Both the position numbers and the translations under genes were made by a program. This document shows positions 1 through 6,208 of a stretch of 7,625 nt of DNA, piece by piece. The stretch's first letter is position 1. Each line of letters starts with the position of its first letter. This stretch comes from Bacillota bacterium (GTDB lineage Bacteria; Bacillota; Clostridia; Christensenellales; UBA1242), in NCBI GenBank assembly GCA_009787915.1, contig WQSK01000049.1, forward strand, positions 1-7,625. Reading direction: 5' to 3'. Below the pieces are notes generated by a model that saw only the letters and a list, made by a program, of their open reading frames with translations, was not told the origin of the DNA and did no database searches.

Positions 1-624
1 TCCAGTGGTCTTTCAGGCACATACAATGGTGCGGTATTGGCGGCAATCGAATTGAATGAAAAACTTAAAGACCGTAAAATCTATGTTGTTGACAGTTTGG
101 GTGCGACCGCGGCGATGATGATGTTGGTAGACAAACTTGTTGAACTAAACGGCAAAGTCCCTGCCGACAAAGCAGTTAAGACAGTCGAAGAAATGCGCGA
201 CAACCTGCAAGTTTTCTTTACGGTTGACGACCTTGGTCACCTCAAGCGTGGCGGACGCATAAGCGCGGCCAAGGCTCTTATCGGTACCGCTTTGGGTGTT
301 AAACCAATTTTGACATTCAACAAGATTGGAAAACTGGTTCCTATTGCAAAGGCCAAGGGTCAGGCTAAGGCACTGCAAGCAATTATCGAGTTCACGGAAA
401 AACATGCGCCAAAAGCAGGTGCAGATTATGCGGGCGAAACATTGTACATTGTTCGTACTTCACACAGTGAAAATTATGACAACCTTAAATCTGCTATTAC
501 AAAAAAATACCCGAAAGCAACACTTAAAGAAGTCATCGTTGGACCTGTTATTGGCTCGCACGTTGGGTGTGGAACTGTTGGGTTTTGCTTTGTTGGCAAA
601 CCACGCCTTGACATTGCGCAATGA
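1..624 (+). CDS. degV: DegV family fatty-acid-binding protein, 5' truncated by the window edge
   Basis: The frame is open from base 1 and ends at TGA 622-624, giving 207 residues. DegV proteins are usually about 280 residues, so roughly the first 70-80 lie outside the window. Family hallmarks seen: the SSGLSGTYN loop at the very start (lipid headgroup contact in DegV/FakB structures), GHLKRGGRIS near residue 80, a KPIL...GKLVPIAKAKG segment, and a C-terminal GPVIGSHVGCGTVGF motif. In that last motif a Cys stands where I recall the family usually having Pro (HxGPG). Known role of the family: cytosolic binding of one fatty acid, in some species handing it to a FakA-type kinase for phospholipid synthesis. 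No kinase gene is visible here. It is the only plus-strand gene and ends at a hairpin terminator facing the minus-strand cluster. Family assignment is firm; the specific lipid partner is unknown. Confidence 0.93.
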   Translation, partial: SSGLSGTYNGAVLAAIELNEKLKDRKIYVVDSLGATAAMMMLVDKLVELNGKVPADKAVKTVEEMRDNLQVFFTVDDLGHLKRGGRISAAKALIGTALGVKPILTFNKIGKLVPIAKAKGQAKALQAIIEFTEKHAPKAGADYAGETLYIVRTSHSENYDNLKSAITKKYPKATLKEVIVGPVIGSHVGCGTVGFCFVGKPRLDIAQ

Positions 625-645
625 CAAATTTTTAAAACAAAATAA

Positions 646-671
646 GCCTCTGTATATTGACGGAGGCCTTT
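646..671. terminator. Bidirectional intrinsic terminator between convergent genes
   Basis: The arms GCCTCTGT (646-653) and ACGGAGGC (660-667) pair over 8 bp with one G-U and a 6-base loop. On the plus strand the hairpin is followed by CTTTT and starts 22 bases after the degV stop. On the minus strand it is followed by TTATTTTGTTTT, a better U-tract, and lies 24 bases after the stop of the 136-residue gene. It therefore probably ends transcription from both sides. Confidence 0.75.
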
Positions 672-690
672 TATGCAAGAAACTAAAAAC

Positions 691-1101
691 TTAATCGAGC
701 GAAGGCATTGGCAAGGCACCCGTTTCCAAGCCAATTCTGATGAGTTTTTCTTCGACCTCGTCAAAATCATCACCGTCGTAATCTGCAAACGTTACATCGT
801 TGTTTTTGCCCTCGACAAAAAACTGATGTATACCGAACACCTCGTCGGGGGTTTTCATATACGTCGCGATTTCTGGGTCATTTGGGTCGGGTTCGATTGG
901 CACCGAAAGCCCAACCTTTGCGACGTGCGGTTGTTTGCATTTTCCACAAATCAAATCTGCTGCTTTTCGCACCTTAAGTGTATAGTAGTCCCAATATTCT
1001 TGTATCGTACCATCAGGCAGCCTCATAACCTTTGGGAACTTGTACTTTGTGTCCACCTCAACGGCTTTTGATTTGTGCTCTAATCTTTCTGCTTCTGTCA
1101 T
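691..1101 (-). CDS. Hypothetical protein, 136 aa, with a CxxCxxxH motif
   Basis: I do not recognise this protein. It starts with ATG at 1101-1099 and stops with TAA at 693-691. The protein is charged and soluble, with no signal peptide or membrane helix. One CGKCKQPH motif lies at about residues 52-59. A single CxxC could be half of a zinc site if the protein dimerises, or could be redox-active, but a second Cys pair is missing. The C-terminal part is acidic (DYDGDDFDEVEEKL). The start is supported by purine-rich GAGGAG and AGGAAG stretches at 1117-1105. The ATG shares one base with the stop of the upstream 84-residue gene (TAATG), so the two are probably translated from one message and may work together. 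The bidirectional hairpin lies just downstream. That it is a real gene is likely from its coupling and RBS; its function is unknown. Confidence 0.78.
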   Translation of the reverse strand: MTEAERLEHKSKAVEVDTKYKFPKVMRLPDGTIQEYWDYYTLKVRKAADLICGKCKQPHVAKVGLSVPIEPDPNDPEIATYMKTPDEVFGIHQFFVEGKNNDVTFADYDGDDFDEVEEKLIRIGLETGALPMPSLD

Positions 1102-1355
1102 TATCTTCCTACTCCTCTTGTTTGTTGTACATCTCGCGCAATGTCTTTTACTTTATCCAAGTATGGCTTGTGCGCCGCCAACGAAGCATCAAGTTTTGCC
1201 TGCTCCTCCGCGGTCAATTGACCATCACGATATTTTTCAAAAAGATGGTGGCCGTGAACACCCCTAATAAACTTTTCTTCTCCTAGTTTTGCGAACGCGA
1301 TAGTTTTTTCACTGTTACCCACGTTTCTTGAAATTGGTGGTGGATTATGTGACAT
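1101..1355 (-). CDS. Hypothetical small protein, 84 aa, His-rich centre and helical C-terminal half
   Basis: I do not recognise this protein. It starts with ATG at 1355-1353, placed 5 bases after a perfect AGGAGG, and ends with TAA at 1103-1101, whose last base is the first base of the next gene's ATG. It is the first gene after a strong promoter (1412-1384), so it leads a two-gene transcription unit. Visible features: a Pro-rich N-terminus (HNPPP), a basic His cluster RGVHGHH near residues 32-38, then a probably helical charged stretch with QLTAEEQAKLDASL. It has no Cys, signal peptide or membrane helix, and is most likely a small cytosolic protein. The strong promoter and RBS suggest it is well expressed. 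The His cluster could bind metal or nucleic acid, but nothing else supports that. Confidence 0.8.
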   Translation of the reverse strand: MSHNPPPISRNVGNSEKTIAFAKLGEEKFIRGVHGHHLFEKYRDGQLTAEEQAKLDASLAAHKPYLDKVKDIARDVQQTRGVGR

Positions 1356-1360
1356 GAACT

Positions 1361-1366
1361 CCTCCT
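1361..1366 (-). promoter_or_regulatory. Strong Shine-Dalgarno of the 84-aa gene
   Basis: The minus strand reads AGGAGG-AGTTC-ATG: a consensus site 5 bases before the start codon. It fixes the start at 1355 and points to efficient translation. Confidence 0.85.
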
Positions 1367-1383
1367 AATTTTTTAGTACAGTG

Positions 1384-1412
1384 ATTATAGCACAAAACTT
1401 GAAAAATAGCAA
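1384..1412 (-). promoter_or_regulatory. Sigma-A-type promoter for the two small genes
   Basis: On the minus strand the -35 box is TTGCTA (1412-1407, 4 of 6 to consensus), the spacer is exactly 17 bases, and the -10 box is a perfect TATAAT (1389-1384) preceded by TGC, an extended -10. The predicted start point near 1377 leaves a leader of about 22 bases before the ATG, carrying the AGGAGG. The -35 begins 7 bases after the stop of the PHP gene. Confidence 0.82.
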
Positions 1413-1419
1413 ATGATTT

Positions 1420-2304
1420 TTAACACCCTGTGACCCCATCGACCCACGTTGCCAGTTCGCTGGGTGCCAAAGTCGCACCCAACTTATACTGCGGGCGCAC
1501 CGCACCGTGGTAATCGCTCCCACCCGAGATTAACAAATTGTTTTTCTGGGCAAGCCCGACAAGATACTGACTCTGTTCGGGTGAGGCACTTGGGTGAAAG
1601 CACTCTATCCCATCGACGAGTTTCAAAACCGCGCCTATAATTTTGTTACTCGCTTCCCCGTATTCCATTGGGTGCGCCAAAAAGGCTTTTCCTCCGCAAT
1701 CATGAATCCATTTAACAACCTGTGCGGGGCTTTTGTAAAAACCAGATATATCAATCCCAAGCACAGAATCTTTGCTTAAAAACTTGCGAAACAATTCTTT
1801 TCTGACAGAAAAGTTTTCATACAAAAGCAGGTCTTTACCTCTTAAATCAAAAATATGTTGGTTCCACTCTGGTTGTGTTGGAAAATCCTTGCGCTCTATC
1901 CCCAGACCAAGTTGCTCCAACTTTTCATAAATCCCGTTTCTAAGCATCGTAAAATAATCGGCGTTTTCGTACTTGTTTTCGGACAAAATTTTGCCCATTT
2001 TTTTGGCGTCAATCCCATAGCCAAGGATTTCAAAACTGTAGCCATCCAACATAACAACCTCGCTCGCGCGAGAACGTTGTTCCTCTCTGACGTTCGTCAT
2101 CGTCACAAGTTCCACGCCCGTCACGATTTTTCCGCCAAACAACTTGCGCACCTCGGGCTTTTCGAGGTCCTGATATCCACCCACAGAATTGTGGTCAGTA
2201 ATTGAGATTACGGAAAGGCCCAAATTTTCGCCTGCAAGCAAAAGGTCCGCCACAGTTTCCAACGAATCGGCAGAGTACAAAGTGTGCGTGTGTAAATCAA
2301 ACAC
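1420..2304 (-). CDS. PHP-domain metal-dependent phosphoesterase, 294 aa, GTG start abutting a tRNA
   Basis: Read from GTG at 2304-2302, the protein begins V/M-FDLHTHTLYSAD, the normal N-terminus of a PHP enzyme. The metal-site residues are all present: H5 and H7 (HTH), D13, H38 (TDHN), E65 (GVEL), H211 (AHP), H237 (FHPS), and D264 and H266 (SDYH). The family holds two or three metal ions and hydrolyses phosphoesters; relatives include TrpH/YciV-type nucleotide phosphatase or exonuclease and histidinol phosphatase. Between about residues 100 and 190 lies a less typical, partly helical insert, so the substrate is unclear. The frame stays open through the tRNA to a TTG at 2391, but that extension is only translated tRNA. 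No internal start keeps HxH. There is no standard SD: only GGTG in the tRNA acceptor strand, 5 bases before the GTG. It is probably co-transcribed with the tRNA. Family is firm; substrate is unknown. Confidence 0.9.
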   Translation of the reverse strand: MFDLHTHTLYSADSLETVADLLLAGENLGLSVISITDHNSVGGYQDLEKPEVRKLFGGKIVTGVELVTMTNVREEQRSRASEVVMLDGYSFEILGYGIDAKKMGKILSENKYENADYFTMLRNGIYEKLEQLGLGIERKDFPTQPEWNQHIFDLRGKDLLLYENFSVRKELFRKFLSKDSVLGIDISGFYKSPAQVVKWIHDCGGKAFLAHPMEYGEASNKIIGAVLKLVDGIECFHPSASPEQSQYLVGLAQKNNLLISGGSDYHGAVRPQYKLGATLAPSELATWVDGVTGC

Positions 2305-2379
2305 TGGCGCACCCGCAGGGACTCGAACCCCGAAAGACGGTTCCGAAGACCGTCGTGATATCCATTTCACCACAGGTGC
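2305..2379 (-). tRNA. tRNA-Arg (anticodon TCG), CCA encoded
   Basis: The 75-base cloverleaf reads: acceptor GCACCTG paired with CGGGTGC (one G-U), D-stem GTGA/TCAC, anticodon stem ACGGT/ACCGT with loop CTTCGGA (T33, anticodon TCG), 4-base variable loop, T-stem CGGGG/CCCTG with loop TTCGAGT, discriminator G and encoded CCA (2307-2305). Anticodon TCG reads CGN arginine codons. It has its own promoter about 30 bases upstream. Its CCA is directly followed by the GTG start of the PHP gene, so its 3' end maturation must separate it from that message. Confidence 0.95.
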
Positions 2380-2417
2380 GCGGCTTATCAAACGTGTTTT
2401 GCATCGTTCAATATAGC

Positions 2418-2446
2418 ACTATAACATGTTTGTATTTAGGTTTCAA
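2418..2446 (-). promoter_or_regulatory. Promoter of the tRNA-Arg / PHP unit
   Basis: The minus strand shows TTGAAA (2446-2441, 5 of 6), a 17-base spacer and TATAGT (2423-2418, 5 of 6) preceded by TGT, an extended -10. The expected start near 2411 gives the tRNA a 5' leader of about 31 bases. The -35 lies 6 bases past the stop of the surface protein gene. I see no terminator between them, so read-through into the tRNA is possible. Confidence 0.75.
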
Positions 2447-2452
2447 GTGTTT

Positions 2453-5400
2453 TTAAACTGGAGGCATGATGATATTTTCAAGATTTTTGATGCGGCGGCG
2501 AGAGCGTCGTACAGACATCACCAACAAAAGTATCACACACACCGCCAACCCCGCGGCACCGTAGATTATATACCATGTTGTTTGCTCAATATTGAATGCC
2601 GTTCCCGCAGGACCTCTTGCCCCAGATTCGCCTTTTGGTCCTTCGCCTCCTGTTGCACCGCCAGGTCCCTGAGGTCCTGGGTTACCCTGCGGTCCTTGCG
2701 GACCTGTTTGCCCAACATCACCTTGTGGTCCTGACGCACCAGGTGTTCCTTGTGGACCTTGGGGTCCTGTTGCCCCGTCCTGACCATCGTCTCCGTCTTG
2801 ACCAGGGCTACCTTGTGGCCCTTCTGCCCGCCCTAGCCAATCAACAGCGACCGTTGGATAGTTTGGGTCAATAATCGCCCACCACCATTGTCCGTAATAA
2901 TCGGAACAATCGCGCTGAAGGACTGCCAAACGCTCCAGAATGTTGTCCCCAACAGTAAAGAATACACCTGCCGACAGCGCGGAATCCGCGGTTTCGTTTG
3001 CACTTGGGTTTGAAATAGCACGAACGGCAATAACATATCCGCCAGGTGGCAAACCCAATGTGCTGAGGTCAAAATATCTTGGATCGCCGAAACCAAAAAC
3101 ACGTATAAAGACTCCGTTGACATAGAGTGCGATGTCCCATGCACCTTGTGGCCAGTCCCACTCAATGACCGAGCCAACAATAGTCAGATTCGGTGCTTGA
3201 ACTGGTGTTGGAGGTGGTGGCAATGGCTCTGGTTCAACAACAAAGAGTACCCCGCTTGCCAATTCCGAGTTTGTATGAAGTTCGCTTGTAACGTCCGACA
3301 GTGCACGAATCGAAACCGCGAAAGACCCGACCGTCAATTGGGTTGGCAGGTCGTTTAGGTCGAAACTTGTGACGTTTCCAACGGTGTGCATTGGAATTCC
3401 GTTAATGTAAATCACAAACCCCACGGCATTATCAATCGCGTTCCACGAAAGTTCCGAACCCGATATGGTCAAATTCGGGGTCGCAAGAGGTGTGCTTGGA
3501 ATCGGTGTTGTGTCGGGGATATAAACCTGTAAGACCTCGCTCTTGTCCGAGTTTTGCATAGCCAACGGGTGGATACTTACGAGCATAAACTCGAGCTCGT
3601 GCGCTCCAAACGGTAACTGTAACATATCGATGTGGAATTGCCTTGTGGTAGGCATAAGGTCTGTATGCGCCACGCCGTTTACGTAAACGCGAATTGCGGC
3701 AAAGAACAAAATCGACTGGTCGCCGACAGGGATTGACGGCACGACCAAAGTTACTAACCCTGTGTTTTGGTCAAACGTAATTGCGCCTGGGGCAAAATTT
3801 GGCAAAACGTGCGCAGGGTTTTGGATATAAAACTCTGCCTCGTTACTGTGCTCAGAATCAAGATGCCAAAAGTCATCTGTTAACGAAACCACAGACATCA
3901 TAAAGGTACCTGGCTGACCAAAGTGCGCGCCAAGGTGGTCAAGGAAAAAACTGTTTGTGTTATTCACAACAGCGAGGCGTTGATTGTTCGCATATATTGC
4001 ATATCTAGCAACACTTGAAATGTCGGATGTCCAATGTAATCTGGCATCACCATCCCCGTACAAATGAACCCAAACATTGGTTGGTACTACATGTCTCCAT
4101 AAAGTAAAATTATAAACTTCGCTGAGTTCCGATGCGTTTGTGACCAACTCTGGTATAGCACGAACCTGCATTTGGTGGGTGCCAGGTGTCCAGTTAAATG
4201 TTGTAATGTCTTTAAAAGTATTAGCGGTTGGTTCACCAAATGGTTCCCCGTTGATGTAGACTTGATAAGTCAGGGCTTCGGCAACTGGTGCCCACGATAC
4301 TCTGCCTGCGCCTGCGGCTCCTCCCCAGCCAGATACATCAAGGTCAATGGGCGCATCAATCGGTGTTGGGACAAGACCCAATTCGCGGCGGCAAAGCCTA
4401 AACGCGGGCATAAGGCCAAGTTCCTGCAACAACGCGTCGCCATAAAGGTCGCCATTAAACGGGAGGTCAGAATCAAACGACGTCAAAACCCCGTGGTGGG
4501 TCATTGTGTTTGCTGCACCAATGTTGTTTTCTCCCCAACTTCTGAGCCAGACTTGGTTTGAAACATTGTTCATAACAAAACCTTGGTGACCGCCGTGTTC
4601 AAAGCCCCAATACCCGTTGCCCTCGTTAACGTTGGCGACTTGGTTACGGCCAGGAATCCAAATAAAGTCACTAGGTTGGTTTCCCGCGGTCCAGTAAACA
4701 CTACTCACATCATTAACATCGTCGAAACCTGTGTTTGTGATTACGCCGCGCGAACTTTGCGGCCCTGTGCCGCCAACTTCCCGAATTACCGATGGTATCG
4801 CACCAAAATCAGCCAACAATCGTGCCCTTGCAAGCGAGTGTTGGTTGTTCCACTCGCCCGCAACAACACCTGTTTGTACATTTTCATAGCCAACCTGCAC
4901 TGTGTCATAGATTGACGGAAAATCGGCCTCGAACCCTGGGAGCGGGACATTTTCATAAACTGGAACGTATTCATAGATTGGTGTTTCAAAAGAATGGTAC
5001 CACGGGCGGCCTCCTTGGCGAAAATTCGCAACCGCCTCAGGGGTTGCCCATGCCGAGGTTCTATATGGTGTTGTTGCCCAAACATAAACCGCCGAATCTG
5101 TTGCGTGGACGACACGATAACGAAGTTGTGAAAGCAACCTGCCGTACAAAGTCCCAACCGTCGGGAACATACGGAAAGAGTTAAAATCCAAACGTCGGTC
5201 GCCGTGGCTAGAGTGAATCGCCCTATCGATAACCGTAATAACATCTTCGTTCAATTGCATATTTAAACCAATCAAAGAATCAACGCCCTGGTTTTCTTGT
5301 TCTGGGCTTGGTGCGTTTTCAAGAACAGAACGCGACAACCTGATTGCAGGCATAACATCTAGGGCATCGGTAATATTTTGCCCAGTTCCACCCCAGTCGG

Positions 5401-6208
5401 CTGGGTTCCACATCATTGTGCCGCCTTGGTCCATTACAGTAGTGCGCGAGTTTTGGATAAGCCAAACCCTGTTCGGGCGTCCGCTGCCCCATGGGAAATT
5501 TCTATGGTTGTTTGCGGTAAAACCCCAGAGGCTTGGGTTTGTGGCGTCACCATTAACCTGCTCCCATGACGGAACCCACATCCTGTCGTCTGGGTTAGAG
5601 CGCGAATACCAATTTCCGCCGCGAGGTACGATTACATCGTGGTTCCGCGCAAACGCAGGCAAACCCGCAAAGTCACCAGTCACGTTTCTCCACAACTGAG
5701 ATTGGGCAGCCATTATGGTGCCGCCTGCATATTGCCAATACATGGTGCTTGTGCAATAGCCGCCGTGTGTAAGCCAAGTATCTTGGTGGTTATTGAAAAC
5801 CGAAGTTCTATACGGTGCCGCCATCCAAACAACAACCGAGTCCGCATCGGAATGCACAACACGAAAATGTGAAGTCGATAAACTTTGGACGTGACCCTCG
5901 CCATACTCTGGGAACAAACGAAACTGGTTTGCTACTTGATTACGTGTTACTTGACCAGGTGCCCCACCACCCAAGCCTACCATTGTTAAAATATGTTGCG
6001 CGACCGCATAGTTGATAGAGCCGTCCAGTTCAATCAAAGACATATTGCGATTGAATTCGGGCATAAACGAAGCACGCACAATGTTTTCTTGGTTTTCGGC
6101 TCTTGTTGTAGGGATAAGCGCAACTCCTAAAATAAACGACGACAAAAGCGTTACGCACAACGCGCCAACTATGAAAGCCCTTTGTTTAAACCGTCTTTTG
6201 TTTTGCAT
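2453..6208 (-). CDS. Large membrane-anchored surface protein: duplicated head, five Fn3-like modules, collagen stalk, 1251 aa
   Basis: The likely start is the second ATG of ATGATG (6208-6206), since GGAGG lies 5 bases before it but only 2 before the first (6211). Order of parts: signal peptide 1-37 (KRRFKQR, hydrophobic core, TTRA cleavage); two related head modules, about 44-296 and 310-610, each with RVVH, PYRTS and MPA[IF]RL; five Fn3-like beta modules at about 616-703, 708-796, 804-897, 910-991 and 1006-1087 (pattern W..A..Y.[IV]Y[IV]NG ... RA); a Pro-rich linker before the last; an aromatic neck ending DWLG (about 1088-1126); 25 uninterrupted Gly-X-Y triplets (1130-1204); one membrane helix (about 1212-1233); basic tail RRSRRR. 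No LPXTG, SLH or choline-binding repeats seen. The head resembles DUF6273-like modules (IWIP, VWLRS, MPAFRL), a tentative match. Probable role: exported trimeric adhesin-like fibre. It is coupled to the paralogue upstream. Confidence 0.9.
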   Translation of the reverse strand: MQNKRRFKQRAFIVGALCVTLLSSFILGVALIPTTRAENQENIVRASFMPEFNRNMSLIELDGSINYAVAQHILTMVGLGGGAPGQVTRNQVANQFRLFPEYGEGHVQSLSTSHFRVVHSDADSVVVWMAAPYRTSVFNNHQDTWLTHGGYCTSTMYWQYAGGTIMAAQSQLWRNVTGDFAGLPAFARNHDVIVPRGGNWYSRSNPDDRMWVPSWEQVNGDATNPSLWGFTANNHRNFPWGSGRPNRVWLIQNSRTTVMDQGGTMMWNPADWGGTGQNITDALDVMPAIRLSRSVLENAPSPEQENQGVDSLIGLNMQLNEDVITVIDRAIHSSHGDRRLDFNSFRMFPTVGTLYGRLLSQLRYRVVHATDSAVYVWATTPYRTSAWATPEAVANFRQGGRPWYHSFETPIYEYVPVYENVPLPGFEADFPSIYDTVQVGYENVQTGVVAGEWNNQHSLARARLLADFGAIPSVIREVGGTGPQSSRGVITNTGFDDVNDVSSVYWTAGNQPSDFIWIPGRNQVANVNEGNGYWGFEHGGHQGFVMNNVSNQVWLRSWGENNIGAANTMTHHGVLTSFDSDLPFNGDLYGDALLQELGLMPAFRLCRRELGLVPTPIDAPIDLDVSGWGGAAGAGRVSWAPVAEALTYQVYINGEPFGEPTANTFKDITTFNWTPGTHQMQVRAIPELVTNASELSEVYNFTLWRHVVPTNVWVHLYGDGDARLHWTSDISSVARYAIYANNQRLAVVNNTNSFFLDHLGAHFGQPGTFMMSVVSLTDDFWHLDSEHSNEAEFYIQNPAHVLPNFAPGAITFDQNTGLVTLVVPSIPVGDQSILFFAAIRVYVNGVAHTDLMPTTRQFHIDMLQLPFGAHELEFMLVSIHPLAMQNSDKSEVLQVYIPDTTPIPSTPLATPNLTISGSELSWNAIDNAVGFVIYINGIPMHTVGNVTSFDLNDLPTQLTVGSFAVSIRALSDVTSELHTNSELASGVLFVVEPEPLPPPPTPVQAPNLTIVGSVIEWDWPQGAWDIALYVNGVFIRVFGFGDPRYFDLSTLGLPPGGYVIAVRAISNPSANETADSALSAGVFFTVGDNILERLAVLQRDCSDYYGQWWWAIIDPNYPTVAVDWLGRAEGPQGSPGQDGDDGQDGATGPQGPQGTPGASGPQGDVGQTGPQGPQGNPGPQGPGGATGGEGPKGESGARGPAGTAFNIEQTTWYIIYGAAGLAVCVILLLVMSVRRSRRRIKNLENIIMPPV
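2597..2821 (-). repeat. Collagen-like Gly-X-Y stalk, 25 triplets
   Basis: The codons encode 25 unbroken triplets from GPQ-GSP-GQD to GPA-GTA. GPQ is the commonest triplet. Pro sits mainly in X and polar or charged residues in Y, as in bacterial collagens that lack hydroxyproline. At about 0.29 nm rise per residue the rod would be about 21 nm long (computed from 75 residues). The stalk sits between the aromatic neck and the membrane helix. Confidence 0.92.
4379..6079 (-). repeat. Two diverged copies of the N-terminal head module
   Basis: The first copy is encoded at about 6079-5321, the second at about 5281-4379. Shared landmarks in the same order: [FRM]-FP near the start, RVVH.[DT]...V.VW, the PYRTS motif, a [MI]W[VI]P segment, [LY]WGF, VWL[IR], and a closing MPA[IF]RL.R..L. 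Spacing differs because the second copy carries an insert rich in Tyr and Val (YEYVPVYENVP). Similarity is at protein level only, so this is an old internal duplication. Boundaries are approximate. Confidence 0.75.

Noticed and set aside
673..1071. 132-residue plus-strand open frame after degV
   Set aside because: It starts inside or next to the terminator hairpin and is antisense to the 136-residue gene, which has an RBS and coupled start.
1356..1419. Possible riboswitch or leader RNA before the 84-aa gene
   Set aside because: The predicted leader is only about 22 bases, with room for the SD and little else.
2453..2600. LPXTG sorting signal at the C-terminus of the surface protein
   Set aside because: No LPXTG-like motif precedes the membrane helix; collagen triplets and a short FNIEQTT segment lead directly into it.
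4172..4561. 129-residue plus-strand open frame
   Set aside because: Shadow of the surface protein gene; no SD, no recognisable domain, odd composition.
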